Shown piece by piece: positions 23,289-34,480 of a stretch of DNA of 64,000 nucleotides. The notes beneath the pieces are model-generated. The model saw only the letters and a program-made list of their open reading frames with translations. It did not search any database and was not told the DNA's origin. Within the stretch, counting starts at the first letter, position 1. Every line of letters starts with the position of its first letter. This DNA comes from Atherix ibis. Taxonomy: Eukaryota > Arthropoda > Insecta > Diptera > Athericidae. The stretch covers positions 28,532,167-28,596,166 of the forward strand of contig OY282610.1 in NCBI GenBank assembly GCA_958298945.1, in the 5' to 3' direction. The position numbers and the translations under genes are program-made.

Positions 23289-24053
23289 CAGGGTGCTTTT
23301 TATGGTTCAGGTCGATTTTCTTTTGCCCACCATTTTAGTTTAGATGACATTGGTCGTAGAGAGTAGTAGTCTATGACAATTTATTATTAAGCATCTAACG
23401 CCGCAACAACGTGTTGCAATTATTAAAACATTTTATTTAAATAATTGTTCAATTGTGAATATGCGGGTGTTAAGTAAAAAAAATAGCCGTGATTGGGGTA
23501 CTGAAAACCCTCAACTGATACACCAAAGACCACTACACCCTCGTAGAGTAACTGTATGGTGCGGTATTTGAGCCGGCGGCATCATTGGGCCATATTTCAT
23601 TGAGGATGCTGGAGACAATGCTATAACAGTTACTAGTGACCGCTATGGCGACATGTTGGAAAACTTTCTTCTGCCTGAATTGAATAAATTAGGCCTACAG
23701 AATATGTGGTTCCAACAAAACGATGCAAATTTTGAGAGAAATGTTTCCCGTCCGAATAATGTCAAAAAGTGCTGATATCAACCCCTGATTTGAACCCTCC
23801 CGATTTCTTCGTATTGACGCTTAAGGCCAACATTTGAAACTAAATTGCTGAAATAACAGAAGAAGTCTGCAAAAATTTTATGAAGAATGTGTTTAAAAAA
23901 AATCCCTTTTATACCGCAACCAGACGGGGGCATTCGACCAATATCATATTCCAAACATAATGCTAAGAAGTATATAATCTATCAACAAAATATAAATTTT
24001 AAAATTGTATTTCATTTAAAAGCTATTAAACCTGGAACATAAATCGTACTCTG
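23289..24053 (+). mobile_element. IS630-Tc1-type element with TIRs, internally deleted (765 bp)
   Basis: Left TIR 23289-23311 (CAGGGTGCTTTTTATGGTTC...) and right TIR 24031-24053 match in inverted orientation at 17 of 23 bases. Both are flanked by TA. Inside, one frame over 23534-23740 reads HPRRVTVWCGI-stop-AGGII, GPYFIEDAGDNAITVTSDRY, GDMLENFLLPELNKLGLQNM and WFQQNDAN, closely matching HPERVTVWCGFWAGGIIGPYFFENEAG..VTVNG.RY..M..NF.LPEL..M...NMWFQQDGA. The second catalytic D is N (QQND). The N-terminal HTH region is deleted and the C-terminus is eroded. Confidence 0.88.
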
Positions 24054-24055
24054 TA

Positions 24056-25289
24056 TTACTCGTAAATGCACTTTTATTTACAATAAAAATATTTGCCATA
24101 TCTTGCATAAAATTCTTTTTATTCCATTTAAAAAACTTAATGAATAACACTTGAAAAACTTCAAAAAAAATTCTACAACTAGAAAAATAGAATTTTAGTT
24201 CGAAAAAAATCTACTTCGAATTTGAATTTCGAAAATCCGGCCTGATAATATATGCAAAATTATCGTACATGCCTGTAAAGAAAAAAAAACCCCAAGGCAA
24301 TTACCCACTTTCCATTCCAATCGATATCAATTTCAAGGACGTTGACCTGTTATCAAGTATATCTTTTTGTAATTTAGCACACTACTATATACACTACAGA
24401 TATATGTATATCGATGCAGTAAATCCTCTTGAAAACATCTATGATATTAAATTTAAATCGATTTTCTTACGGAGCCAATAATTTTGTTGTTGCATTTTTT
24501 TGGAAAATTTAGCCGGATTTTATGTGAAGTTTAATGCTGAACACTGAGGACCGTAATGCGTTTAGTAATATTTTAAATCGTCATGACTTAGGTTATCGTT
24601 TTTTTCAATTGGAAAATTTGCATTAGACTCTAATGTTTCCGTTCATAAGTCCATTCTGACTCAGAGGTAAAAAGAAAATAATTTTTGGTAATTATCGGTA
24701 GTATGTGATAAATTATTTTCTTTTTTGTTTACTTTCTTTTTCTTTAATCACATATGTATATGACTTAAAAATTAATCAGTCATTGTGTTTTATTATATGA
24801 CAATAATTCTCTATAAAGAGAACTTCCAACGTACACAATTGATTATTGTTTTTTTCCCACCTGCTGAGAGAATTTTTTCTTTAAAAGAAGTGAGAGAATT
24901 TTTTTTAAATTTCCATTTTTTGTAATTTTTTCGTAGTACGGTTTGTTAAAAAAAAATTCCTTATCTAATTAAATAAGAGTTAAGGAGTAAAAAGAAAATA
25001 ATTCCAAAATGTATTGTGTATGGTAAAATTTATAACGAAAATTTCCCAACAATATATAAATTTATTATAGGCTGTCAAATATCAAAAATTAGTTGTAAAA
25101 GAAAAATAAAAATCATGCCATGGAATTTCAACAATTTATTGATAGTACAATTTTTGGAATTGAATTTATTGATTAATATATGTAATTTGAATTTGAATTG
25201 AACTTATGTTTTTTTTTCAGATCGCACAGTCAATATCGTTATATAAACATAAACATACAATCTGACTCATTCTATAGCATATCGCAACT
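24056..25289. other. No gene seen
   Basis: AT-rich. Short open frames (24269-24481, 25016-25201) have no recognisable motif. Confidence 0.5.
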
Positions 25290-25990
25290 AATACGTCATA
25301 CACTTTGTGCTTTGGAAAGTAAAGTTCAATAGAATATGTGTATATGTGTACTTTATGTTCAAATTATAAATATATTTTTATTTGGTTATATTGGTTAAGT
25401 ATTTCCATTATGCGTAAAAAAGAATATTACTATCCACAAAAAATTTTCCACGACTCGATCAATTGAGACTTATTTTTTCATGACTATTTTATAAATTTCG
25501 AACTGTAATTCGGCCATTACTTTTACGGATATTGGTTTTCAAATGCTCTAAAATTAGGAAGATGATCCTTCCTAGTTGGATGTTGATTTTTAAATGACAG
25601 ACAAACGGTTTCAAATCCCACGATCTTGGAAACAAATTGACATAACATAATCTCGAAATTACGCGTTCTGGGATCTTTTTACACAATAAAACCAAAAATT
25701 GTCATGTTATGGGGCTTGTAGCGCCGTTTTATTAAAATTACATATAGACTAAATCAAAATCTTTAAATTTCAGACAGACTTGACGGTAACGGTCTCTCGT
25801 AAAATAGAAAAGAGAAAAAATGAAACAAGAAAAAAAGCAAAAAAAGAAAAAGTAAAAAAAAATGTAAAGAAGGGAAGAAGAAAAAAAAGTAAAAAGAAAA
25901 AAGCGAAAAAGGAAAAAAAGAACATTTAAATTGATTCTAAAAATATATCGGCTCAGAATTGACGGTAACGATCTCTTCTAAAATGGAAAA
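25290..25990 (-). mobile_element. M1 family element, 3' half, minus strand, with a duplicated segment
   Basis: The minus-strand frame 25695-25489 reads KIPERVISRLCYVNLFPRSW, DLKPFVCHLKINIQLG and LEHLKTNIRKSNGRITVRNL. These match FPGRVISRFGDVNWPPRSCDLTPLDFF..W..EHLKANIRQVI of IS630-Tc1 transposases. The block LEEIVTVNSE at 25950-25990 (minus) and a second version at 25775-25810 are each followed by purine-rich sequence, implying a local duplication. The 3' tail ends near CTTTGGAAAGTAAAGTTCAA at 25314. Confidence 0.75.
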
Positions 25991-26495
25991 GAGTAAAAAT
26001 TGGAAGGAAAAGAGAAAAAAAAGAAAAATAAGAAAGAAAAAAGGAAACAATGAAAAAAAGAAAGAAAGAAAAAAAGAAGAAAAAAACGAAAAAGGGGAAA
26101 AAGGAAAACCCGAAAACGGGAAAAAGAAAAAAAGGAAAAAAGGAAAAAAAGGAAAAAAGAAAAAAAGGGGAAAAAGGAAAAAAGAAAAAAAGGAAAAAAA
26201 AGGTAAAAAGGAAAAAAAGGAAAAAAGGAAAAAAGAAAAAAAGGGAAAATAGGAAAAATGAAAAAAAGGAAAAAGGGGAAAAAAAGAAAAAAGGAAAAAA
26301 AGAAAAAAAGAAAAAAGGAAAAAAGGAAAAAAGGAAAAAAGGAAAAAAGGAAAAAAGGAAAAAAGGAAAAAAGGAAAAAAGGAAAAAAGGAAAAAAGGAA
26401 AAAAGGAAAAAAGGAAAAAAGGAAAAAAGGAAAAAAGAAAGAAAGGAAAAAAGAAAGAAAAGGAAAAAAGGAAGAAAGAAAAATATATACTAACA
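25800..26495. repeat. ~700-bp polypurine tract with a GGAAAAAA microsatellite core
   Basis: The plus strand is almost pure purine from ~25800, interrupted near 25928-25985 by transposase remnant. The core at 26300-26435 is a regular (GGAAAAAA)n array. It begins right after an M1 transposase block (LEEIVTVNSE on the minus strand). Open frames here on either strand (K/E/G-rich or F/S/P-rich) are translation artefacts of the repeat. Confidence 0.95.
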
Positions 26496-26499
26496 AATG

Positions 26500-27229
26500 G
26501 AAAAGGATATTTTATGGAGATATAGAGTAAGAAAAAATAAAACATGGAAATATATATTGTAGTTAGGAAAAATAAAACAGCAAAAAGGATAATGATAAGT
26601 AGTGGCCAATTATATGTAACATCTAACCTCGATAATTGTGAAAATATAAGTGTCGGGTATTGATTGAAGTGATTTCACATATTTCATACTAATTTTCTTT
26701 TGTCGACTCTTCCAGTTTTCATTTTTTCCCCGAGTTTACGATGCCTGTATTCTTGCAAATAATCTGATTTTTATTTACCCATCTCGGTAAATTAAGAAAT
26801 GAACAAAATTTTATAATTTCAAGAAATTATTATTAGTTCGGAAACTATCTTTTTTTTATAATAATTAATTTGTTCATTATTTTATGTACCAATATGAAAA
26901 GTTTGTTTTGATTAAAAGAAAATAACCTCAAATTCTAAAAGTTAAATTCTGGTATTAAATAATCAATAAACCACATAACGAGAGCTAACACATAAAAAAA
27001 AAGTGCCTGAAAGATTTTATTTTTAAAAGTCACTTTGTATAACAGTTACCGCCACATTCCTAGATACTAGAAGTTTCTGCATAAAATTTTTGTAAAAATA
27101 TTTAAAAAATTCCAAAATTTACAAAAAAAATTACAGATGTCTACAATTATATAGAGTAACAAGCAGATTTATATAATAGTAATAATTAATTAAAGTGAAA
27201 GGTTATAAGGGGGTAAACATCCATCAATG
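26500..27229. other. No gene seen
   Basis: AT-rich sequence between the purine tract and the LINE fragment; nothing recognised. Confidence 0.5.
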
Positions 27230-28170
27230 TTTGTCCTGTTAAGCCTCAGTATTTTAGTAAAATCACGCAACCAGTAACGCTTAATTCTTCGATTTAGAAA
27301 AGGAAGAGTGGAGGATAGTTCTTGAACAAGGCGATTAGTTTGATTGGAGGCAAGGTAATGGAACTTTTTATAACGAGATACAGTAACGTCATTAACAAAA
27401 GGAATTTTGTGGTCATGGGGGATAACAGTATTGCGAATATAAAAGTGAGTGTCGACAATTGTACGGAGTAATTTTCGTTGAAGGAATTGGATTCAATAGA
27501 AGTTGGAAGGCTTAACAGAACTTCACATTTCAAGTCCGTAAGTCCAAATTACCAACATAAAAGAGAGCATAAAAAAACTACGAGGAACATAAAAGGAAAC
27601 ATCAACTTTTTTATGAAATATTTTTGACTGAAACAATAAGATTCAATAGGAATTGGAAGGCTTAGTACGAACCCAGAGTTCTAGTCCGTAAGTCCAAATT
27701 AGCAACAGAGAGCATGAAAAATACTATAAGGAACATAAAAGGGAGCATCAACAATTTTACGAAATATTTTGTATATATATTTCGTAAAATTGTTGATGCT
27801 CCCTTTTATGTTCCTTGTAGTATATTTTCATAACCCCAGAGTTTCTAGGCCGTTAGTCGATATTGGTTTCATTAGGGCATTGTATAAAAGCACTTTGCTG
27901 TCTATAGTAAGTTTAGATCATTTATCTAGACGTCAAAGTAGTTGACTGTATCGTATTTTTAATTCTTGCCTTTTAAGTCATCTATGTGGATTCCATGTTA
28001 AGCATTTGGCTAAGTTCTGACCTAAGTACCGAACTTTGGTGTTTTGTGGTATGGAACTACCATTACGGTCTATGCGAAGACATGGTTTATAGCAGAGAGT
28101 AAAAGTTATGTGGGTATGTTAGATTTACGTTAATTGACTTTTGTTTTAGAGATTTTGGATTCGGGTTTGG
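27230..28170 (-). pseudogene. Jockey-type LINE, 3' end of ORF2, rearranged
   Basis: From ~28110 downward the minus strand reads IPQNTKVRYLGQNLAKCLTW and NPHR (family: VKYLGLHLDRRLTWNPH..), then IDSKVLLYNALMKPISTNGL (LLYKTLLKPIWTYGIQLWG), and at 27294-27533 DHKIPFVNDV / RYKKFHYLA-like C-terminal sequence in shifting frames. This is the post-reverse-transcriptase region of Jockey-clade non-LTR retrotransposons. Two ~150-bp units repeat at 27480-27720 and an inverted segment sits at 27716-27829. 5'-truncated, inactive. Same family as 30955-32180. Confidence 0.72.
27716..27829. repeat. Near-perfect ~52-bp-arm palindrome in LINE sequence
   Basis: The left arm (GGAACATAAAAGGGAGCATC.., 27716-27770) and right arm (..GATGCTCCCTTTTATGTTCC, 27776-27829) pair with only two or three mismatches across a short TATATA loop. 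Beyond the right arm the LINE resumes in its original orientation, so part of one repeat unit has been inverted. Confidence 0.9.
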
Positions 28171-29349
28171 AGAATTTCGGAAGCATGTTGGGGATTTTAG
28201 AAGGCCTCGTGACCTTTTAACAACAATTTGTTTCAATTCTTTTCACTCTAAAATTACTTTTTGCATGTCTTTTGAGACACCCTATCATAAATAAAATATT
28301 GAGATTGACACTCCAAGGTAAACTGATGCTATCCGACGCATTTTTGCATTGTTACATCAAAAATTTCAATGTTAACTTTATGATTATCTGAATAATAAAT
28401 TTTATCATTCATAAGTGTTAATTGCAACACGATTCTTTCAAAATATACTATTAGCAATAATCAGAATTATGTATTAAATACTATCTCTGAGTACTTTTGG
28501 CATTTTGATATAATTAATGTACAGAAGCGAGAATGTTTCAATAGCTTTCATTTATTTAGAGAAGAAAACAACAATATTTTTTTAATTAATAACCAATATT
28601 TATAAGCATTATTTTCTATTATCGAACGAAATCTAAATAAAATTATCAAAATTTTTTTCTAGGAATACAGGTTCCTTTCTGCTTTTTTTTTGAATCAATA
28701 GAAAATAATATAGAATCAAATCAATTGAAAGAAAATAACAACAAATTATCATCAAATTATTTATTTGATAGTAAAACTAAGAACTGATTAGCACTGCCGC
28801 CGCCACATTTTCGTAAAATGAGTAATAATTTCTTCTTACGCAATTTTATCAAATTCAAAATAGTCGCGTTTCATTCCACTATCTTCTCATATAATTTTTA
28901 ATTTTATTATAATTTTTCCATATTGCATTTTTTTTTTTTTGTCAAATGTCTGATAAGTAAATATGAGTAAAAAGTACGCTATTGTATGTAATCTATTTCG
29001 TACTACATATCATAATATAGATTCTTAAGAAATGAACTTATTTAAAAAAAATATATTTTTCTATTTTATCTTAATAAATATGATTTTTTTTTCTTATAAT
29101 AATATTATAGAAATAATTTTTTTTAATTGTTCCTTTTTTTAAATAAAAATTTGTTATCTTTCAGTTGTCGAATTTGCAAAAAGCATGAATCTAATCTCTG
29201 TGGGCATGGTTATAAAAGATTATCCATTCTGTACTCGTAATTTGTACAAAAGTATAGCTTGTTTAGTTCAAATTTGGCCGTTTGATATGCTGGATTGTTA
29301 TTCAATAAAAACGGTGATTCGGTCGTAGACATAGACACGTTTCGTGCTT
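28171..29349. other. No gene seen
   Basis: AT-rich. A less AT-rich patch at 29190-29340 leads into the M1 transposase remnant and may be its decayed 5' part. Confidence 0.45.
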
Positions 29350-29850
29350 TAATATGAGATTATGGTATTTAATGATGTGGCTAATCACTCACTTATTGGA
29401 TATATCAGAAAGTCATATTGCCCTAAATGAGGCTCTAAAAATCCGCAAACACCTGTCAAGAAGCCCTTGTATTCGCGCAAAAAAGATTGCCCAGTGTGCA
29501 TTTCGATCTGAAGATTTCATTTCTTCAAAACTAAAGAAGAAGAGACTGTTACCGTCAATTCTGAGCGCAATGGCCGTATGATAAGCGACTCTAACTCAAA
29601 TTTTTTAATCCAAACTATACGAGCATGTGGTTTTAACAAACCGGTGCCACAAATTGCGCGAAAAATTCGACAAAGGAGGCGTAATTCCGAGATTTGGTAA
29701 TGCCAAATGGGTATCCAAGATGTTGAATTTTTTTGTTCTAAGATACCTTTCAAACTTTAGAATATTCAAAATTTCACATCTGTCAAAAGAATGGCCTAAA
29801 ATATCAGAAAAAATCTTAAAAAATTACCTCAAAACAATCTCGTAGCAGGC
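29350..29850 (+). pseudogene. M1 family transposase remnant (C-terminal half)
   Basis: After shifting frames it reads EEETVTVNSERNGRMISDS (29530-29590), then a region corresponding to WFQQDGATCHKAREKF, then EKFDKGGVIPRFGNAKWVSK (family: EKFGGRVISRFGDVNWPPRS) in the open frame 29627-29845. Between them the catalytic motif is degraded (LTNRCHKLREKF). The end of the frame is no longer recognisable. Plus-strand copy; inactive. Confidence 0.68.
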
Positions 29851-30954
29851 ATTTACATTTCAAAAACAAAAAAATTTTCATAAAACCAAAATTTCGAATA
29901 CGTTTTATTTAATTTCAGTTTCCGAAGCAAAAATTGTATAAGCCTCAACTTCAAAGAAAAATTACTTCACTTCAAAAAAAAAAAAAAAAAAAAAAAACGG
30001 AAAAAAGTGTAAACTTTTCAGAATACAAGATTTTTTTCTTATCAAATCAAACTTTTTTTTTGTTATCATTTCAAGTTTGTAAATAATAAGCGCCACGATA
30101 TTAAAAGACCTATCAAGTACGTTGACCAACTCGATTACGCTACACCAGAGGACGAAGCCCAACTTTTATTATGGAATATTTAACTAGAAATACTCCGTAA
30201 AAAATTGATAATTAATTTAATAATAAAAACTTCCTTTTCTATAAAATTTCAAAAAATCTCTTCCTTTAATCTCTTCTTTTTAGTAAAATATTTTCTATTA
30301 AAGTTCATATAAATTGAGAAAATTTTTATTCTGGAGTACTTGGATTTTGCCTGTGGACATCCATTGTATTAATGAATATGCTTTGGGTGAATTGAGTGTA
30401 TTCTTTTAGGTATATTGACTGTGTTATTTACTAAAGAATAAATGGGAAAAGTTGCAGATGAAAAATGGTAGTAAATTAAAAATTTGACAAAAAATAACAT
30501 ACACATATTCTCAATAAATATTAGTATACTATGGAGAAATTGCTTTTATTGATAGATTCCTCTATGCTATACATCAATTCTGTTTTTTTATTTATAAATT
30601 ATTATTCATTAAAAATAAGTACTTTCTACTATACGATAAGCTGAAGGACGACAATATCCTTTTTTAATACAACAAATCAAAAACGTTTGCATACAATTTT
30701 TTTTGTGATTTAATTCCTATTAAAAAATTTCATATTTTATATATTTAAAATAAATTCTTAAGAAAATAATTTTTTACAGAACTTTAGAAAAATTAATTTC
30801 AATTCATTTAAGAATGAACAATAAATGGAAAACTTAAAAAAATGCATAATTTTACATGTTTCGTTAAATTTTCTTTAAAAAAAAATTTCATTTATTCAAA
30901 CAAATATGCAATCATTTGAGAAATGTTTATTAATTTTTTGTAACCTACATAACT
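29851..30954. other. No gene seen; 24-base A run at 29974-29997
   Basis: AT-rich sequence with a long A homopolymer, which could be a retroposon tail, though no retroposon body was recognised before it. Confidence 0.45.
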
Positions 30955-32180
30955 TTTACTCTCTGCCATGAACCATGTTCTCCTATATACCTTAATAGTA
31001 GCGAAATACCACAATACACCGAAGTTTGGTACTTAGGACTGAACTTGGACAAACGCTTGACATGGAACCCACATAGGAGACTTAAAAGACTAGAACTAAA
31101 AAGAATACTACCCACTACTTTGACTTGTATACAAATGCTCTAAACTTACCATAGACAGTAAAGTTGTTTTATACAATGTCCTAATGAAACCAATATGGAC
31201 TAAGAGGCTATAACTTTGGGGTCCTTCTAAGCAATTCCCATTGAATCTAATTGTTTCAGTCAAAAATATTTTCTAAATTGTTGATGCTTCCTTTTATTTT
31301 CCTTGTAGTATTTTTGATTCTCTTTTTTATGTTGGCTATTTGGACTTACGGATTAAAACTTTGGGGTTCTATTAAGCCTACGAATTCCCACTGAATATAA
31401 TTGTTTCAGTCAAAAATATTTCGTAAAAAGTTTATGCTTCCTTTTATATTCCTTGTAGTATTTTTGATTCTCTCGTTTATGTTGGTAATTTGGACTTATG
31501 GACGAAAAACGTGGGATTCTATTAAGCCTTCCAATTCCCATTGAATCCAATTCTTTCAATCAAAAATATTTGGCAGAATAGTTGATTCTCCCTATTACGT
31601 TTCTTTTAGAATTTTTGATCCTGTCTTTTATGTTGGTAATTTGGACTTACGGACTAGAATTGTGGAGTCCTACTAAGCTTTTCAATTCCCATTGAATCCA
31701 ATTCTTTCAATCAAAAATATTTGTCAGAATAGTTGATTCTCCCTATTACGTTTCTTTTAGAATTTTTGATCCTGTCTTTTATGTTGGTAATTTGGACTTA
31801 CGGACTAGAATTGTGGAGTCCTACTAAGCTTTTCAATTCCCATTGAATCCAATTCTTTCAATCAAAAATATTTGTCAGAATAGTTGATTTTCTCTATTAC
31901 GTTTCTTTTAGAATTTTTGATCTGCTCTTTTATGTTGGCAATTTGGACTTGCGGACTAGAACTCTGGGGTCCTACCTCTCAATACTGTTATCCCCCATGA
32001 CCTCAAAGTCCCTTTTGTTAATAAAGTTACTGTATCACATCATAAAAAATTCCATTACATCGTCTCCTAGCATACTAATCCTCTCGTTCAAGCACTATCC
32101 ACCACTTTCTTTCATAAAAACACCCATCGAAGGCTTATTCGTCACTGGTCGCATGATTTACTCTTAAATACTGAGGCTTT
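30955..32180 (+). pseudogene. Jockey-type LINE, 3' end of ORF2, with internal tandem array
   Basis: The reading IPQYTEVWYLGLNLDKRLTW, NPHRRLKRLELKR (30990-31110) then DSKVVLYNVLMKPIWTKRL and GPS matches the post-RT region of Jockey-clade LINEs. The IWTYGIKLWGP block is then repeated about five times (see the 151-bp array), followed from 31943 by LSILLSPMTSKSLLLIKLLY-like C-terminal sequence in a shifted frame. The 3' end near 32165 carries a small duplication (ACTGAGGCT..ATATCTGTTAA). 5'-truncated as usual for dead LINE copies. Confidence 0.75.
31180..31980. repeat. 151-bp tandem array built from a LINE ORF2 segment (about 5 units)
   Basis: The anchor GTTGG(T/C)AATTTGGACTTA occurs at 31331, 31481, 31632, 31783 and 31934, spaced 150-151 bp, with an equivalent site at ~31181. 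Units at 31632 and 31783 are almost identical, earlier ones more diverged, so the array grew in steps. Each unit encodes IWTYG.ELWGP..IPIESN, the motif just after the LINE reverse transcriptase. Confidence 0.93.
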
Positions 32181-33439
32181 ACAGGAAATTTATTTTCTCT
32201 GCATAGTAAGATATCTGTTAAATACTGAGGCTATCTGCATAGTAAAGATATCTGTTAAAATTAAAAAAATCGTTTGTAATATTTTGAAATTTATTTTTAT
32301 AATACAAGGGAAATTTTACGCTTATTTTTCTATTCTTAAAAAGTAATAAAATGTTTTCTTATTCCAATAATGTAATACTATTGATTATTAGATTCATTTA
32401 GTTATAATTAGGCAAATTATTAATAATCATTTTGGAATAAAAAAAAAATTACTTTTTCCCTACACTTCAGCTACAAAAATTACATTTTTTTTTTTTAAAT
32501 TTAAAATCTTGTCAACAAAACAAAAACAATTTTTGAGAAAAAAAGAATGAAATTATTTTGAGAATACGCACATGCCTGCCCGTAACTACAAGAAAAGAAA
32601 TGGAATCAAGCAAAAATAATTAACCTGTTAAGATAAGGTATGTCATTTTGATAAAATGTAAACACGTTAACTACGAGTAATTATGAATAGGAGAATTATT
32701 ATCGAGCATTTTGGTGTGAATGGATGTACTCTTGTATATGCCACGGTGATTAATATATTAATATTACTAGATGCTCTCACCTGTATATAAATTTATTTCA
32801 AAATGTATTGCATAACTTTTATAACAAGTTTTGACTTTTTCTTATCACCCTTCCTTCCATTTCAATCGACCTAACTTTCACAATCACACACTTGGTTTGC
32901 CTATCTTAACTCTTTACTATCTAGCTCTACATGCCTTCTTTGTAAGTCTACTTATTCGTAGATTATCAACGCTTAACTACCTAAACAATCTGTAATAGAT
33001 TATATTGTATGTACATGGTAAGCTAAAAGACGACAAATATGACAAAGATTCAACAATAAAAAAAATAAAAATAATTTACAAAAAGTGTAAATAAATTTTT
33101 TAAATAAAAACCAATATAAACTGGTATAAAATATATTTTTCTTTTTGCTATTTTATTTACCCTTATATGTGTAAAGATACTGCACACCAAATATATTAGA
33201 GCATTTTGGTTTTAGAGAGCAAAAAAAATATATGAAATTCCGAAATTTTAATTAAGATCTTAAATAAGGAAGAAAAAAACTTATTACTGTATTAATTACA
33301 ATATTATTAAATTAAAAATAAAATACAATAGAAAAAAATGACCAAATTACTTTTTCGTCAAACAAAAAATGTCTTGTGCGTTTCTTTGAAGCGTTTCAGA
33401 GCTTTTACAAATTCTAGGCAATCCATACGTTTTTTTATT
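32181..33439. other. No gene seen
   Basis: AT-rich. A pyrimidine-rich, less AT-rich patch at 32830-32990 has no recognisable coding motif. Confidence 0.45.
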
Positions 33440-34060
33440 GTATTCTTTGAAATGCTATTCCAGCATCCCCTTTCCCTGGTCAACTGTGGGCAATTCGGGT
33501 GGCAGTCGAGAGGGCAATTAATCTCCCGAAGCATCGTAGGGTAATTATTTGTACAGACAGTCTTGAAGCTTTGGCAGCCATTCGTGAATCATCAAATGGT
33601 CCAATGCTCAACAGGATTCATAGCAATTTATTAAATAATAGAAACGTTAAATTGTGTTTGAATCCTGGCGGGTTGATCTGTTTCTACTGAAATTCGGAAC
33701 TACTATTTCTGACCAAACAGACTGCCCTACCGGTGGAAGATTTCTTCACACACAGCAAAAATCCAGTCTACTCAATAAACATTCCAAAATTCCAAGCAAG
33801 GAAAATTCTGAGAATTCAATTTCGCTTACCACTCTTATTCATGATTTCTTCTTCAATAACTAATCTCGTCCTGTATGCTATTCCTGTGGCGTTTAACTCA
33901 CCATTCCCAATATTTTAAATGAATATCACTTAATCCGGAATTTCTTTTTGAATAAAACATCTTCCATTCTGTAGCTCCTCGACCCAACAACTCCTTGTCC
34001 AAGTCCTCTTTTTAAACTTCTCTAATATTTAAATATGCTCCATAAAATTTTAACCACTTT
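33440..34060 (+). pseudogene. LINE fragment: RNase H domain and C-terminal cysteine region
   Basis: The frame 33499-33657 reads MAVERAINLPKHRRVIICTD, SLEALAAIRESSNGPMLNRI, HSNLLNNRNVKLC, matching RNase HI of I/R1/Loa-like non-LTR elements (E..A...A......I.TDS..AL.AI....). The following WIPGHVG motif is degraded to LNPGG. Further on, pieces in shifting frames (SRPVCYSCGV, LTIPNILNEYHLIRNFFL near 33870-33950) fit the CxxC...H...C-type tail of these ORF2 proteins. The reverse transcriptase is not present, so the copy is 5'-truncated. Not the Jockey family found on either side, since Jockey elements lack RNase H. Confidence 0.75.
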
Positions 34061-34353
34061 CAATTGCTCTCTCCAACTAACTATCGACCAGTTTCATTAG
34101 TGAAACTGGCGATTGTCAACCCATACGTAATGTGAAGTTGCCAAATGGTCTCATAGTTATGTCATTATTAAATGCCCTCTTTCTCTCTCTTCTGTCAGAG
34201 ACCTTACAGGCAAATAAATAATACTATTCCAGATTTGCCAAAGGACTCTCCAAAAGTCTTTCTTAGAGGATGGAGAGGACCACTACACTCTTCTGCCTAG
34301 CTCATCTCAAAGAATTTCTATGTGGCTCAGGTCTACAGATTGTGATGGTAACT

Positions 34354-34426
34354 ATCCTTTATATAGTTTGACATTGACTACAAAAACTACTATGTTTTGT
34401 AGTCAATGTCAAACTATATTAAGGAT
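34354..34426. repeat. Foldback palindrome with ~32-bp arms in the Tc1-like element
   Basis: ATATAGTTTGACATTGACTA.. (34361-34385) is the exact reverse complement of 34395-34419, separated by nine bases. One mismatch further out, pairing extends to 34354 and 34426. It lies in the Tc1-like C-terminal region between the recognisable QQDN and DLNPIE blocks, so it may be an inserted foldback or a local inverted duplication. Confidence 0.9.
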
Positions 34427-34480
34427 CGTTATCCTTATGCAATTTTTAACCATGTTCAAGATCATTATTTTACAATACTA

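Noticed and set aside
25937..26545. 202-residue F/S/P-rich and several K/E/G-rich open frames
   Set aside because: They lie on both strands of a purine microsatellite; low complexity keeps frames open without coding.
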